Part shown: one piece after another, positions 35,691-44,340 of the stretch
Numbering within the stretch: position 1 is the stretch's first letter
How the letters are laid out: each line of letters opens with the position of its first letter
Source: Pseudomonas sp. ISL-84
GTDB lineage: Bacteria > Bacillota > Bacilli > Bacillales > Cytobacillaceae
Assembly (NCBI GenBank): GCA_018613035.1
Contig: JAGGRA010000024.1
Location: 41,615 to 105,614, forward strand
Direction: 5' to 3'
Length of the DNA: 64,000 nt
Program-made: the position numbers and the translations under genes
Notes under the pieces: generated by a model
What the model was told of the DNA's origin: nothing
Database searches by the model: none
What the model saw: only the letters and a program-made list of their open reading frames with translations

Positions 35691-36905
35691 CTATAATAAT
35701 CCATCATGCTCGTAAAGATAATTGTATGATAAATCCACAAATAAATAGTCGTCCGCATTTAGTGGAAACGAAAAGGTCCTTATTGTTTCCCCTGTTTCAA
35801 TATCGGTATACAAATCAGAAAGAATGCCCTTTTTGTTTATTCTCATCTTCATGATATTTTCCAGAAAGTATGGGCGCCAGCTCCAATTTTTCTCGAGATA
35901 TTCTTTCTGGAGGATCCATCCTCCGTCCTTCTTGAAAATATTTGCTGATTTCTGAAAACCATCTTCATCACAAATATAAAGGCGAAAGGCAGCTCCATCC
36001 AAAAGCTGGGCAAGATGTTCCAGACTTTCTTCATAATTGGTTATCTTACGGTTTTTACTTATAAAGTCATTAAGCTTTTCGTTAAACTCGAGTGTCACCT
36101 GGTGAAGCGATTCAAGCTTTTTCTTCTCATGGGTAATAAACTGATGGCATTCATTTTTTAGTTTTTCTTTTAGCAGATTTCTCTCGGTAAAATGTTCTGA
36201 AGGTTTTTGCAAATAATATCCCTGGTAGTAACGACCGCCATTTTTCCATGCATATTGCAGCTGATAAGTCATTTCTATATTCTCAAAAAGCAAGCTTGCG
36301 CCAATTTTTCTTGCAAGCATGGATAATGAATATAGAATATCGTTAAAATTATAAACTGAGGCCGTTGAACGCATTGAAATTAAGTCAACCTTCAATATGT
36401 CCGGAGCCAATTGTCCAATCCGGTCAAGATGGCTGCTTTCATTGCCAAGTTTATCTATTGCTAATTTAATTCCATAAGTCCTGTAATAATTTAAAAGATG
36501 ATCGAGATGATCGATATCTCCTTTGTAATTTCTTTCTGTAATTTCCAGAACAATGCGGTCGAGGCTTATGCCTTTTTTTTCATACTCACGAAGCGTGTTC
36601 AGGAACTGTTCTCCATCATTATGCATAAGCAAATCTGCATCCCTGTTTACAAACAGCATAATATCTTTCTCAAGATTAATTGTTTTTTCTAAAGCCTTCC
36701 TCAGGATTTCGTAATCAACCTCAAGCCGAAATTCTTCAGGAATGCTTTCATCCTGAAAAAAGGGCCCCAGGCTGACTATACCCGCAGGTCCCCTATACCG
36801 TCCCAACACCTCATAACCAATGACACGATGCTCATCCGCACTGAATATTGGCTGGAAATAAGGAAAAACATTATCCAAATCTGTAAGAATATCCAACGCA
36901 TCCAT
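35691..36905 (-). CDS. ykuI: YkuI, EAL-domain c-di-GMP-binding protein
   Basis: A 404-residue protein: an EAL domain (about 1-250, signature EVLGR) and a C-terminal PAS-like YkuI_C domain (about 255-404), joined by a long helix. Several catalytic positions are altered: the DDFGTG loop reads DKLGNE, and the late conserved Glu region reads ENIEM. B. subtilis YkuI binds c-di-GMP without clear hydrolysis, and this copy has the same degenerate character, so a receptor role is likely. The second ATG (36905) has the better spacing to GGGAGG. Confidence 0.93.
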   Translation of the reverse strand: MDALDILTDLDNVFPYFQPIFSADEHRVIGYEVLGRYRGPAGIVSLGPFFQDESIPEEFRLEVDYEILRKALEKTINLEKDIMLFVNRDADLLMHNDGEQFLNTLREYEKKGISLDRIVLEITERNYKGDIDHLDHLLNYYRTYGIKLAIDKLGNESSHLDRIGQLAPDILKVDLISMRSTASVYNFNDILYSLSMLARKIGASLLFENIEMTYQLQYAWKNGGRYYQGYYLQKPSEHFTERNLLKEKLKNECHQFITHEKKKLESLHQVTLEFNEKLNDFISKNRKITNYEESLEHLAQLLDGAAFRLYICDEDGFQKSANIFKKDGGWILQKEYLEKNWSWRPYFLENIMKMRINKKGILSDLYTDIETGETIRTFSFPLNADDYLFVDLSYNYLYEHDGLL

Positions 36906-37087
36906 GTCCATTAGCCTCCCTATGTATATTAATGAATTATTATACCATATTCTCCTTCAGCATTTACTATTCAAAATACAGGTTCCACAAATTGATAAAT
37001 CCGCTTGGTTTTCCATAAGGTTAACATTATATTGGAGTCCCCCTCTTCACATGCTAATACCAGGACATCAGAGAAAGAGGGTATTTC

Positions 37088-37876
37088 ATGAGGAATTTCC
37101 TGTTTGTTTTCCTTCTTATTCCTTTGCTTGGATGCGGTCATTCCGAGCCAGTGAGTCCAACAGGCCAACAGGCTGACATATCCTCAAGTGAAGTGAAAGG
37201 CCGAACCCAAACACAGGCAAAGGAAGAACAGCCGCGAGTGCAAAAATTAACAGCCCAAAATACGGATGTGAAAGATACAAAACGGTCTGTCATGCTTGAT
37301 GTTCCACTTATAAACCAGAATCCGGAATTAAAATACGGATGTGAAGTTACAAGCCTTACCATGGTCCTGCAATATGCAGGTATAAAAATAGGGAAAATGG
37401 ATTTGTATAATCGTGTAAAAAAAGATAATGATCCGCTTATCCGTTACAAAAATGATATCGTAAAATGGGGAAACCCTGCCGAAGGATTTGTTGGTGATAT
37501 GACTGGAAAACGTGCAGGTTATGCTGTATTCGATAAACCCATTGAGGAATTGGTAAATAAATACCTGCCTGGAAGAGCGGTTAATTTAACTGGCCAGGAT
37601 TTTAATTCGGTCTTAAATCACGCTTCAAAAGGTTTTCCTGTAGTAGTCTGGACAACAGGCGATTACAGACTTCCAGACCGCTGGGAATCATGGACCCACG
37701 GCAGCCAAACGATTAAAACGCCATTGGACCTGCATGCTGTAGTCTTAGTTGGCTACGATGATAACTATGTTTATTTAAATGATCCGCTTTCCGGCAGAAA
37801 ACAAGTAAAGGTTTCAAAAGAACGCTTTATTTCATCATGGAAAGCTTTAAGATCCAGAGCTGTCAGCTACCAATAG
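37088..37876 (+). CDS. C39-like peptidase lipoprotein
   Basis: A 262-residue exported lipoprotein: signal peptide MRNFLFVFLLIPLLGC (lipobox LLGC), a Gln/Ser/Thr-rich linker to about residue 70, and a C39-like papain-fold domain. The catalytic Cys is in KYGCEVTSLTMVL, the His in DLHAVVLVGYDD and the third residue in YLNDPLSG. It may cleave a surface or secreted peptide; the target is unknown. AGAGGGT precedes the ATG. It is divergent from ykuI and ends at a perfect palindromic terminator. Confidence 0.87.
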   Translation: MRNFLFVFLLIPLLGCGHSEPVSPTGQQADISSSEVKGRTQTQAKEEQPRVQKLTAQNTDVKDTKRSVMLDVPLINQNPELKYGCEVTSLTMVLQYAGIKIGKMDLYNRVKKDNDPLIRYKNDIVKWGNPAEGFVGDMTGKRAGYAVFDKPIEELVNKYLPGRAVNLTGQDFNSVLNHASKGFPVVVWTTGDYRLPDRWESWTHGSQTIKTPLDLHAVVLVGYDDNYVYLNDPLSGRKQVKVSKERFISSWKALRSRAVSYQ

Positions 37877-37885
37877 GATATGTAA

Positions 37886-37909
37886 ACCGGCTGATTTAAA
37901 TCAGCCGGT
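37886..37909. terminator. Palindromic terminator between C39 gene and fadH
   Basis: ACCGGCTGATTT and AAATCAGCCGGT: perfect 12-bp arms without spacer; weak T tracts on both sides. Confidence 0.7.
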
Positions 37910-37922
37910 CTTAATGCTTTTC

Positions 37923-38687
37923 TTAAAATGGATATTGATTAAGCCACTGACCTCCATCCATCGTAATACATTCTCCGTTAACATACCCGGCATTCTCTGA
38001 GAACAGAAAGAAAGCCAATTCAGCAATTTCTTCAGGCTTGCCCAGTCTGCCAAGAGGTACACTTTGAAGTGTTCTCTTGGCAGCTTCTTCTGATTCCCAA
38101 AGTCTGTCTGCTCCGCCAGTTCTTTCTATTGGACCAGGAGCAATGGCATTAACTCTTATTCCGTACCTTCTGCCCCATTCAACAGCTAGAGTTCTTGTCA
38201 TGGAAAGCACTCCTGCTTTGGCGGCTGCAGAGTGGATGACACCTGGACCGGCATCCCATGCGTATGTAGCAACCATATTTATAATGCTCCCTTTTATTCC
38301 ATTTTCAATCCAGTATTTACCGACTTCACTTGAACAATAAAAGGTTCCGTTCAGGACAATATTAATAACTGAATTCCAGCCATTGACACTTAATTGCTCT
38401 GCAGGACAGATAAAGTTGCCGGCTGCATTATTAACTAAGAAATCAGCCTGTCCGAAGGTATTCAGCGTTTCGTTAAGCATGTGTTTCACATGTTCAATTT
38501 CACGTACATCCATTTGGACCGTCAGAACTTGTCCAGGGGATGTTTCAATTTCTGCTTTCGCCGCTTCAAGCCTTTCCGGATTTCGGCCGGTTATAACCAC
38601 ATTAGCTCCGGCTTCCGCAAACCTTTTAGCCATATATTTCCCCATTCCGCTTGAACCACCTGTCACAATAACCGTTTTATTTTTCAA
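37923..38687 (-). CDS. fadH: FadH (YkuF), 2,4-dienoyl-CoA reductase, SDR family
   Basis: A 254-residue short-chain dehydrogenase. The cofactor motif is TGGSSGMGKYMAKRF, with NNAAGNF in the middle. The usual catalytic YxxxK is replaced by HSAAAKAGV (no tyrosine), as in bacterial and peroxisomal dienoyl-CoA reductases, which keeps the lysine. It reduces 2,4-dienoyl-CoA during oxidation of unsaturated fatty acids. The start is TTG with GGAGGG 8 bases upstream. A perfect dyad in front resembles a TetR-type (FadR) operator. It is divergent from ykuE, as in B. subtilis. Confidence 0.88.
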   Translation of the reverse strand: MKNKTVIVTGGSSGMGKYMAKRFAEAGANVVITGRNPERLEAAKAEIETSPGQVLTVQMDVREIEHVKHMLNETLNTFGQADFLVNNAAGNFICPAEQLSVNGWNSVINIVLNGTFYCSSEVGKYWIENGIKGSIINMVATYAWDAGPGVIHSAAAKAGVLSMTRTLAVEWGRRYGIRVNAIAPGPIERTGGADRLWESEEAAKRTLQSVPLGRLGKPEEIAELAFFLFSENAGYVNGECITMDGGQWLNQYPF

Positions 38688-38705
38688 AAGTATTCCCTCC
38701 CAGAA

Positions 38706-38723
38706 ACTGAATAGTCATTCAGT
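38706..38723. promoter_or_regulatory. Operator-like dyad upstream of fadH
   Basis: ACTGAAT-AGTC-ATTCAGT: perfect 7-bp arms. The right half TAGTCATTCA fits the B. subtilis FadR half-site, though the full spacing differs by four bases. Confidence 0.5.
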
Positions 38724-38945
38724 TTATATTTTACCATTAATAGAGAGAATTTTCGAATTATTTATCGATTATTTCTTAGGTTTTACAGGAAAAAGAAGTA
38801 AATGAAGCAAAAGAGTTATTCCTTCTTTTTAATAGCATAGTTTGATAGTATTAGAAGGTACGGCTAAAAGAAGGCCAAGCCGGGCAATTGCCTTTAAGTT
38901 GGTATTTCGGAGCACAAAATTTCAATAGATAGGTTGGTAAATTAA

Positions 38946-39821
38946 ATGCCGAAAAAAGTGTCCAGAAGATCCTTTTTAAAAAGAGCGCTCGGTTTTGCTG
39001 CTGCCGCTTTCGGTTTAAGTGCGGGAGGCTACTATTATGCACGTGATATAGAGACCCGGCTTTTGGATATTACAAACCATAAAATCCTTAATAATGCAAT
39101 TCCGCAAGCTTTCAATAATGTTAAAATTGTCCAATTCAGCGATACACATCTCGGGTTTCATTATGACCTGAACCAGCTGGAAGAATTAATAGAAAAGATA
39201 AACAATATTAAGCCAGATATAATTTTTTTTACTGGTGACTTAATGGATGAGCCAAATAAGTATTCAGAAGCCAATCAAATAGCTCCTCTTCTGCAAAATC
39301 TAGAAGCACCCCTTGGCAAATTTGCTATTTACGGAAACCATGATCATGGCGGTTATGGATCTGACATCTATAAAACTATTATGGATGAAGCTGGTTTTAT
39401 CCTCTTACTTAATGAAAATTATAAAATTGACGTTTCAGGAAGCAGCATTCATGTCATCGGCATTGATGATGCCATGCTGGGAAGGCCTGATATTAAGCTG
39501 GCTGTGGAAAATATTGAGGAGGACTCCTATAAAATTTTATTGTCACATGCTCCTGATTTGGCTGATGGCGCCTCTTCCTTCGGCATACATCTTCAACTAA
39601 GCGGACATAGCCATGGCGGTCAAATAAAAATTCCTTTCTTTGGAGCACTAGTAAAGCCGCCATATGCTGAAAGATATCACGAAGGTTTTTATAAGATCGG
39701 CAGCCAGGACCCCCTAACCCTCTATGTTAACAGAGGACTCGGCACTACGAGACTTCCCTTCCGATTTTTATCCCGCCCTGAAATGACAGTATTCACTCTG
39801 CACACTGATAAAGGGAACTAA
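38946..39821 (+). CDS. ykuE: YkuE, Tat-exported metallophosphoesterase
   Basis: A 291-residue calcineurin-type phosphoesterase with a twin-arginine signal (SRRSFLKRALGFAAAAFGLS, residues 6-25). Metal ligands are in FSDTHLG, FTGDLMD, YGNHDHGG, LSHAPD and SGHSHGGQ. In B. subtilis YkuE is exported by TatAyCy and bound to the cell wall. No TatAC genes are in the window. AGGTTGG is a modest ribosome-binding site. It is divergent from fadH and precedes ykuD. Confidence 0.93.
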   Translation: MPKKVSRRSFLKRALGFAAAAFGLSAGGYYYARDIETRLLDITNHKILNNAIPQAFNNVKIVQFSDTHLGFHYDLNQLEELIEKINNIKPDIIFFTGDLMDEPNKYSEANQIAPLLQNLEAPLGKFAIYGNHDHGGYGSDIYKTIMDEAGFILLLNENYKIDVSGSSIHVIGIDDAMLGRPDIKLAVENIEEDSYKILLSHAPDLADGASSFGIHLQLSGHSHGGQIKIPFFGALVKPPYAERYHEGFYKIGSQDPLTLYVNRGLGTTRLPFRFLSRPEMTVFTLHTDKGN

Positions 39822-39826
39822 AGAAG

Positions 39827-39860
39827 AAAAGCAGCTTTTTGGCGGCTTTTCTTTTTTAGT
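39827..39860 (+). terminator. Terminator of ykuE
   Basis: GAAAAGC and GCTTTTC with additional inner pairs; TTTTTT tail. Confidence 0.7.
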
Positions 39861-39946
39861 GGGTGCCTCCTCTCCTTATCATATTGTTTACAAGTTCCAT
39901 GTTCTATTTTCCGAGCATATATTTGATTAGACCTTTAAAGAAGGGA

Positions 39947-40453
39947 ATGATTTTTATTTATCATATTGTAAAGGCAGGTGAGACACTGGCGGTAATCGCA
40001 AGAAACTATCGCCGCTCTCTCAGTCAGCTGCTGGCAGCCAACCCTTCCATCGCAAATCCCAACCTTATCTTTCCTGGCCAGCAAATATTAATCCCAGGCC
40101 TTCCGAATCCCGATACCATTCCATATACCATCATCGTTTCTCGCGGAAAAAGAAATTTAACTCTTTTAAAAAACGGTGCTGTCCAAAAGGTATATCCAAT
40201 CGCTGTAGGCAAAATGCTTACCCAAACGCCAATCGGTGAATTTGTAATTGTGAACCGAGAGCCTAACCCCGGTGGCCCTTTTGGTGTGATGTGGCTTTCC
40301 TTATCAAAATCCGGCTACGGGATCCATGGGACCAACAATCCTTCATCAATTGGTCAGTATGTTTCCAAGGGCTGTATTCGAATGTATAACGAAAATGTCT
40401 TAGAATTAGCCCGAATTGTTCCAAATGGTACGAGGGTACTGATTAGGCAGTAA
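39947..40453 (+). CDS. ykuD: YkuD, L,D-transpeptidase with LysM
   Basis: A 168-residue protein. The N-terminal LysM (residues 4-50, [20 protein letters not shown]) binds peptidoglycan; the YkuD catalytic domain has [10 protein letters not shown] and the active-site SKGCIRM. It forms 3-3 crosslinks in peptidoglycan; B. subtilis YkuD is spore-associated. There is no signal peptide, as in B. subtilis. The ATG at 39947 gives the family length; AAGGG is closer than usual to it, and the frame is open 28 codons upstream with no site. Confidence 0.93.
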   Translation: MIFIYHIVKAGETLAVIARNYRRSLSQLLAANPSIANPNLIFPGQQILIPGLPNPDTIPYTIIVSRGKRNLTLLKNGAVQKVYPIAVGKMLTQTPIGEFVIVNREPNPGGPFGVMWLSLSKSGYGIHGTNNPSSIGQYVSKGCIRMYNENVLELARIVPNGTRVLIRQ

Positions 40454-40469
40454 ATATTTTCTTTTATTA

Positions 40470-40550
40470 ATGGCCTTGTTAACTTCCTGCCGGTTTCCAC
40501 TCTAGGCGCTCGCATTCCAATCATCAGGGTGCCAATATCAACATTTGGCA
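40470..40550. repeat. Remnant of the dispersed fold-back repeat (internally deleted)
   Basis: It begins GGCCTTGTTAACTTCCTGCC and ends ATCAGGGTGCCAATATCAACA, the inverse of the left flank of copy 3 (TTAATATTGGCACCCTG). The core is reduced to CTCTAGGCGCTCGCATTCCAAT. Confidence 0.6.
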
Positions 40551-40624
40551 AATTACATCTTCAAGCTTTCGTCGAAAATAGGCGAAGGCTTTTTAATATT
40601 TTGGTTGAAATTCCCTTCCGGTTA

Positions 40625-40643
40625 ATATATCATAATGATATAT
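40625..40643. promoter_or_regulatory. Palindrome in the padR promoter region
   Basis: ATATATCA-TAA-TGATATAT, perfect 8-bp arms, 45 bases upstream of the PadR start; probably its own operator. Confidence 0.6.
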
Positions 40644-40687
40644 CACATCGATACATCAACCCGATATATTGGAAAGGGGAATGATTC

Positions 40688-41302
40688 TTGTCTGTCGAGC
40701 ACACATTACTTGCTGTTCTCAGTATTTGGCCCAGCACCGGCTATAACATTAAATCCGAATTCGAGCATAAAGCTGCAGGCCTTTATTGGGGGATGAGCTA
40801 TGGGAGTATTTATCCGAAATTAAAAAAGCTGGAGGAAGATGGATTTATTTATACTCTGGAACAGGAGGAGGAAGGGCGGAAGAAAAAGCTGTATGAACTT
40901 ACCCCCGAAGGCTGGGAAGAGTTTGAAAATTGGCTAAAAGCTCCACCCTCCTATCCTGTTATAAAAGATGAATTGCTTATGAAGATGTCGACCTGGCATG
41001 AGGATATGGATTATGATGACTTAATTAGCCATTTATTAAAAAGGAAAGAACAAACTGAAGACCTTCTCGAGTTCGTAAAAGAATGGCCGAAGAATGGATA
41101 CTCCTATATAAGCAAGCTCGGTATACTTACGATCCGATTCATCGAAATGAGATTGGAAACAGAATTAAGATGGATTGAAGAATCTTTAGTGATATTAAAA
41201 AATGATGACCTTCCCGATGGCCAGGATCCCTATGGAAACACTGAAAAGCTGCTTGAACGGCGGAGAAGGGCAATTGGCGAAAAAAAGGAGAATGATCAAT
41301 GA
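40688..41302 (+). CDS. PadR-family transcriptional regulator
   Basis: A 204-residue regulator. The PadR winged helix (residues 1-85) includes LLAVLSIWPSTGYNIKSEF and YGSIYPKLKKLEEDGFI; the C-terminal Vir_AT-type dimerisation helices follow. PadR proteins usually repress a neighbouring efflux gene and respond to its substrate. The start is TTG with AAAGGGG 9 bases upstream. The stop overlaps the start of the MFS gene (ATGA), so the two are translationally coupled. A perfect palindrome upstream suggests autoregulation of the operon. Confidence 0.9.
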   Translation: MSVEHTLLAVLSIWPSTGYNIKSEFEHKAAGLYWGMSYGSIYPKLKKLEEDGFIYTLEQEEEGRKKKLYELTPEGWEEFENWLKAPPSYPVIKDELLMKMSTWHEDMDYDDLISHLLKRKEQTEDLLEFVKEWPKNGYSYISKLGILTIRFIEMRLETELRWIEESLVILKNDDLPDGQDPYGNTEKLLERRRRAIGEKKENDQ

Positions 41303-42573
41303 AAGCAGGCATTTTTCAACCTCTGAAATTAAGGCCTTTCCGTTCACTATTTGGGGCACAGCTTTTCTCCGATCTCGGAAACTGGCTGGATCTTATCGCT
41401 CTGCAGGTTATTGTTGCTTACCATTGGGGCCTGGACGAAACCGCTATCGCTTCAGTCATCATTGTCCTGGGACTGCCTTGGGTGATCATTGGTCCCTTTG
41501 CCAGTGTGTTCGTCGATCGATTACCCAAAAAAACTGTCATGATCGTTTGCCTTCTTTTCAGAGTTATATTTGTGGCAGGCTTATTTTTTGCTCCAAACCT
41601 TTATGTTTTGCTATTGTTTGTTTTCTTAAAAGGTACCGTGTCTGCCTTGTATGATCCTGCTAGGCAAAGTACCATCAGAATGATCGTCCCTGATAGCCTT
41701 CTTTCAGAGGCGGTCACTCTTAGCCAGCTTTCCGTTAACACCATGAAAATAGCAGGGCCTGCTTTGGGAGGAGGAATTATTGCTCTTTTTGGACCGAAAA
41801 GCCCCTTCTTATTTGAAGCAGCCGGCTTTTTAATAGCTGTTCTCTTTTTATTGTTTCTTCCTGATTTAAAAGAAATTGAGAGATTGGAGAAATCGGAACT
41901 TACAGGCCAACCTGAAAAAAGAAAATATTGGGGTGACTTTTCTGAGGGCATTAAGCATATCGCTCAAACTCCCCTTTTAAAAATATCAATTATTTTATCT
42001 TCGGCTGCTTTTTTTATCATCTTTCTATATGATGGGCTTTTTGTATTTATCGCCCAGCATCTGGGATTCAACGAAGGAAATTTCGGACTGCTTATAAGTG
42101 CAGTGGGATTTGGAAGTGTTGTGGGCTCACTCATATTGGGCCAGTGGACAAAATGGAACCGAAAACCGATTCATCTGATGGCTTCTTCTGCTGTTATTAG
42201 CGGCACCTTAATAATATCGGTTGGGCTGGGAGGCATGGGTATTCTTGAATTTCCCCAGCTAGTTTGGATACTAGGTGCATGTCTGCTTGGCCTGCTCGGT
42301 GCGGGTGAATCTGTTCCATATGGCTATGTTCTGCAGTCTGAAACCCCCAAGAACATAATGGGAAGAGTATCTGCTGCCGCTATGTCCTTGCAGACCTTTT
42401 CCATGCTGATTGCTCCTGCCGCGGGAGCGCTGCTTGCTAAATGGCTGGGAGTCCCTTTCGTTCTGATAGGAGCGGGGATGGCAACTATTTTATTGGGCTT
42501 ATTTATGCTTCTGGCCATTATGAGAAAAGGAGCTCTCAGCCAGCCGCCCGAAGAAAAACAATTTCAGGCCTGA
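41299..42573 (+). CDS. MFS exporter coupled to PadR
   Basis: A 424-residue major-facilitator protein with 12 hydrophobic segments of the MFS_3 type (macrolide/tetracycline-efflux-like). It begins with the family's SLFGAQLFSDLGNWLDLIALQ, and motif A is VFVDRLPKKTV. It occupies the position of ykuC in B. subtilis, another MFS gene beside ykyB, so it may be its counterpart; I cannot confirm orthology. It overlaps padR by 4 bases and is presumably controlled by it. The substrate is unknown. Confidence 0.88.
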   Translation: MKAGIFQPLKLRPFRSLFGAQLFSDLGNWLDLIALQVIVAYHWGLDETAIASVIIVLGLPWVIIGPFASVFVDRLPKKTVMIVCLLFRVIFVAGLFFAPNLYVLLLFVFLKGTVSALYDPARQSTIRMIVPDSLLSEAVTLSQLSVNTMKIAGPALGGGIIALFGPKSPFLFEAAGFLIAVLFLLFLPDLKEIERLEKSELTGQPEKRKYWGDFSEGIKHIAQTPLLKISIILSSAAFFIIFLYDGLFVFIAQHLGFNEGNFGLLISAVGFGSVVGSLILGQWTKWNRKPIHLMASSAVISGTLIISVGLGGMGILEFPQLVWILGACLLGLLGAGESVPYGYVLQSETPKNIMGRVSAAAMSLQTFSMLIAPAAGALLAKWLGVPFVLIGAGMATILLGLFMLLAIMRKGALSQPPEEKQFQA

Positions 42574-42581
42574 ATCCTTTT

Positions 42582-42614
42582 AAAACCAACTGTATGGATA
42601 CTCATGTTGGTTTT
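42582..42614 (+). terminator. Terminator of padR-MFS
   Basis: AAAACCAAC and GTTGGTTTT with a 15-base loop; the right arm overlaps the -35 box of the next promoter. Confidence 0.7.
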
Positions 42615-42649
42615 ATGGAATAAAAGGGGTATAATAAGACTATACCCCC
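42607..42649 (+). promoter_or_regulatory. Promoter of ykyB with overlapping dyad
   Basis: TTGGTT and a perfect TATAAT (42630-42635) with 17-base spacing. GGGGTATA-N7-TATACCCC (42626-42648) overlaps the -10 box and start point, so it could be an operator or a 5' hairpin. Confidence 0.65.
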
Positions 42650-42675
42650 TTTACAATATGAAAGGAGCCATAAAA

Positions 42676-43143
42676 TTGAATTCGGACAAGAAACAAAATC
42701 CCCATCTGCATCCAACGGTTGAAAACCTCTCACAAGCTATCTTCACCGTTAACCGCCATGCAAAAACAGCACCAAACCCTAAGTTTTTATATAAGCTCAA
42801 GCATGATGCGCTTCAAAAACTTATTAAAGAAGGGAAAGCCAGCAAGGTAGGCCTACACTACTCAGGCAATCCCAAAAACAGCCAGCAGCAGTCAGATGTG
42901 TTAGTGAAATGCGGAAATTATTCATTTCACTTGCCGCCCTCAAAGGAGGATTTTTCAAAACTACCACATCTTGGAAAACTTGATTCTTTTGTAAGAAATC
43001 CGAAAGCTTCTCTATCTCTAACCACTGCGAAAAAGCTGCTCATGACATATACGGGCTTAAAAGAACATAACAGCAAACCGCACCAGAAGAAACAGCACTA
43101 TGAAAAACCTGTCTTTAAGAAGCTGGGCGAAAGTTATTTTTAA
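42676..43143 (+). CDS. ykyB: YkyB-like protein
   Basis: A 155-residue basic soluble protein with HPTVENLSQAIFTVNRHAKTAP near the N-terminus and SGNPKNSQQQSDVLVKCGNYSFH in the middle, the pattern of B. subtilis YkyB. The function is unknown. The start is TTG at 42676 with AAAGGAG 8 bases upstream, which gives the family length. cheV lies next to it, as in B. subtilis. A 10-bp terminator follows. Confidence 0.9.
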   Translation: MNSDKKQNPHLHPTVENLSQAIFTVNRHAKTAPNPKFLYKLKHDALQKLIKEGKASKVGLHYSGNPKNSQQQSDVLVKCGNYSFHLPPSKEDFSKLPHLGKLDSFVRNPKASLSLTTAKKLLMTYTGLKEHNSKPHQKKQHYEKPVFKKLGESYF

Positions 43144-43148
43144 AAGCA

Positions 43149-43172
43149 AAAAGCTGGGGAAACCCAGCTTTT
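43149..43172. terminator. Terminator between ykyB and cheV
   Basis: AAAAGCTGGG-GAAA-CCCAGCTTTT: perfect 10-bp stem with a GAAA tetraloop. Confidence 0.9.
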
Positions 43173-43191
43173 AATTGTATATAATCAATTT

Positions 43192-44097
43192 TTATAATGC
43201 ATATTGATCAATAAAGTGAATCAGCTCAGCAATCTCCGGTTTGCTTACTTGTGCATCTGCACCTACCATTTGCCCTTTATGGCGGAGATCCTCCGTTATG
43301 AGGGAGGAAAAGATGATAACAGGAATACCGGAAAGCTGTGGATGATCTTTTATTTTCTTAGTAAGATGATGGCCATCCATTTGAGGCATTTCAATATCAG
43401 TTATCATTAGATGTACTTCCTTAGTGATATCACAACCAGTTTCTGCGAACGATACCAAATACTTATAAGCATCCTGCCCATTCTCAGAGAATTCAAGATT
43501 AGAAAAGCCGGCTTCATTCAAAGTATCATGCAGCAGCTTTCGAAGTAACGGCGAATCCTCTGCAACAACAAGCCTCTTATCAGACCTCTCTCTCTTGCCG
43601 AGCTTTTGCACCTTTTGTATGCTGATCCCCGAATCAGGATTAATCTCGGTAACCATTTTTTCAAAATCTAATAGGAGCACCATTTCCCCTTGAAGCATAA
43701 TCACTCCGATAACTTGGCTGTTTGGCCCTTGATACATTTCAGAAGGCTTTTCAATCTGGTTCCATGAGATTCGATGGATTTGTGAAACATTATGTACATG
43801 AAAAACAATTTTTTGCTGATTAAATTCAGTGACTATAAACTTATCCTGCTGCGGATTTCCGGAAGGCTTCATGCCTAATGCAGCAGCTACATCAACAACT
43901 GGGAGAATTTCTCCCCTCAATTCCATAATCCCTTCAATGTGTCCATGAGAATGAGGTACCGGAATCACCTGCTCTGGATTAATAATTTCCTTTACTTTAA
44001 TGACATTTATGCCAAATTTATTTCTGCCTATTGTAAATTCAACAATCTCCAATTCATTCGTTCCGCTCTCCAGTAAAATGCCTTTTTTCTGCTCCAT
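43192..44097 (-). CDS. cheV: CheV chemotaxis coupling protein
   Basis: A 301-residue fusion of a CheW domain (about 10-160) and a response-regulator receiver (about 170-298). The CheW part has ELEIVEFTIGRNKFGINVIKVKEI and MELRGEILPVVDV; the receiver has AEDS (acidic pair), TDIEMPQMDG with the phospho-accepting Asp, and the late Lys in SKPE. CheV couples receptors to CheA and mediates adaptation. GGAAGGG precedes the ATG at 44097. The length equals that of the B. subtilis protein. Confidence 0.95.
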   Translation of the reverse strand: MEQKKGILLESGTNELEIVEFTIGRNKFGINVIKVKEIINPEQVIPVPHSHGHIEGIMELRGEILPVVDVAAALGMKPSGNPQQDKFIVTEFNQQKIVFHVHNVSQIHRISWNQIEKPSEMYQGPNSQVIGVIMLQGEMVLLLDFEKMVTEINPDSGISIQKVQKLGKRERSDKRLVVAEDSPLLRKLLHDTLNEAGFSNLEFSENGQDAYKYLVSFAETGCDITKEVHLMITDIEMPQMDGHHLTKKIKDHPQLSGIPVIIFSSLITEDLRHKGQMVGADAQVSKPEIAELIHFIDQYAL

Positions 44098-44237
44098 TTC
44101 TTTCGCCCTTCCTATTTGTAATAAAAGCATTTTTCTCTATTAATATACCATGAATGGATATTTTTTCTTATAAAATGTTAATAGGTTAATAATACCCCTA
44201 TGAAGGAAGACCTGTGTTTGCGTCCTTAAACCACAGG

Positions 44238-44287
44238 AAAAGAAGCTGCCAGGCAGAATTCTCTGTTTAAGCAGCTTCCTTTTTTCT
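44238..44287 (-). terminator. Terminator of the MFS gene
   Basis: GAAGCTGC and GCAGCTTC with a 21-base apical region; TTCTTTTCC on the minus strand. Confidence 0.65.
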
Positions 44288-44340
44288 CAGTACGGAGGAT
44301 CGTTGAAAATATATTAAATCAATCCGGATGAATGGATTAC

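Noticed and set aside
39863..39946. N-terminal membrane extension of YkuD
   Set aside because: Hydrophobic but without a ribosome-binding site; the known family begins at the LysM, as does the ATG at 39947.
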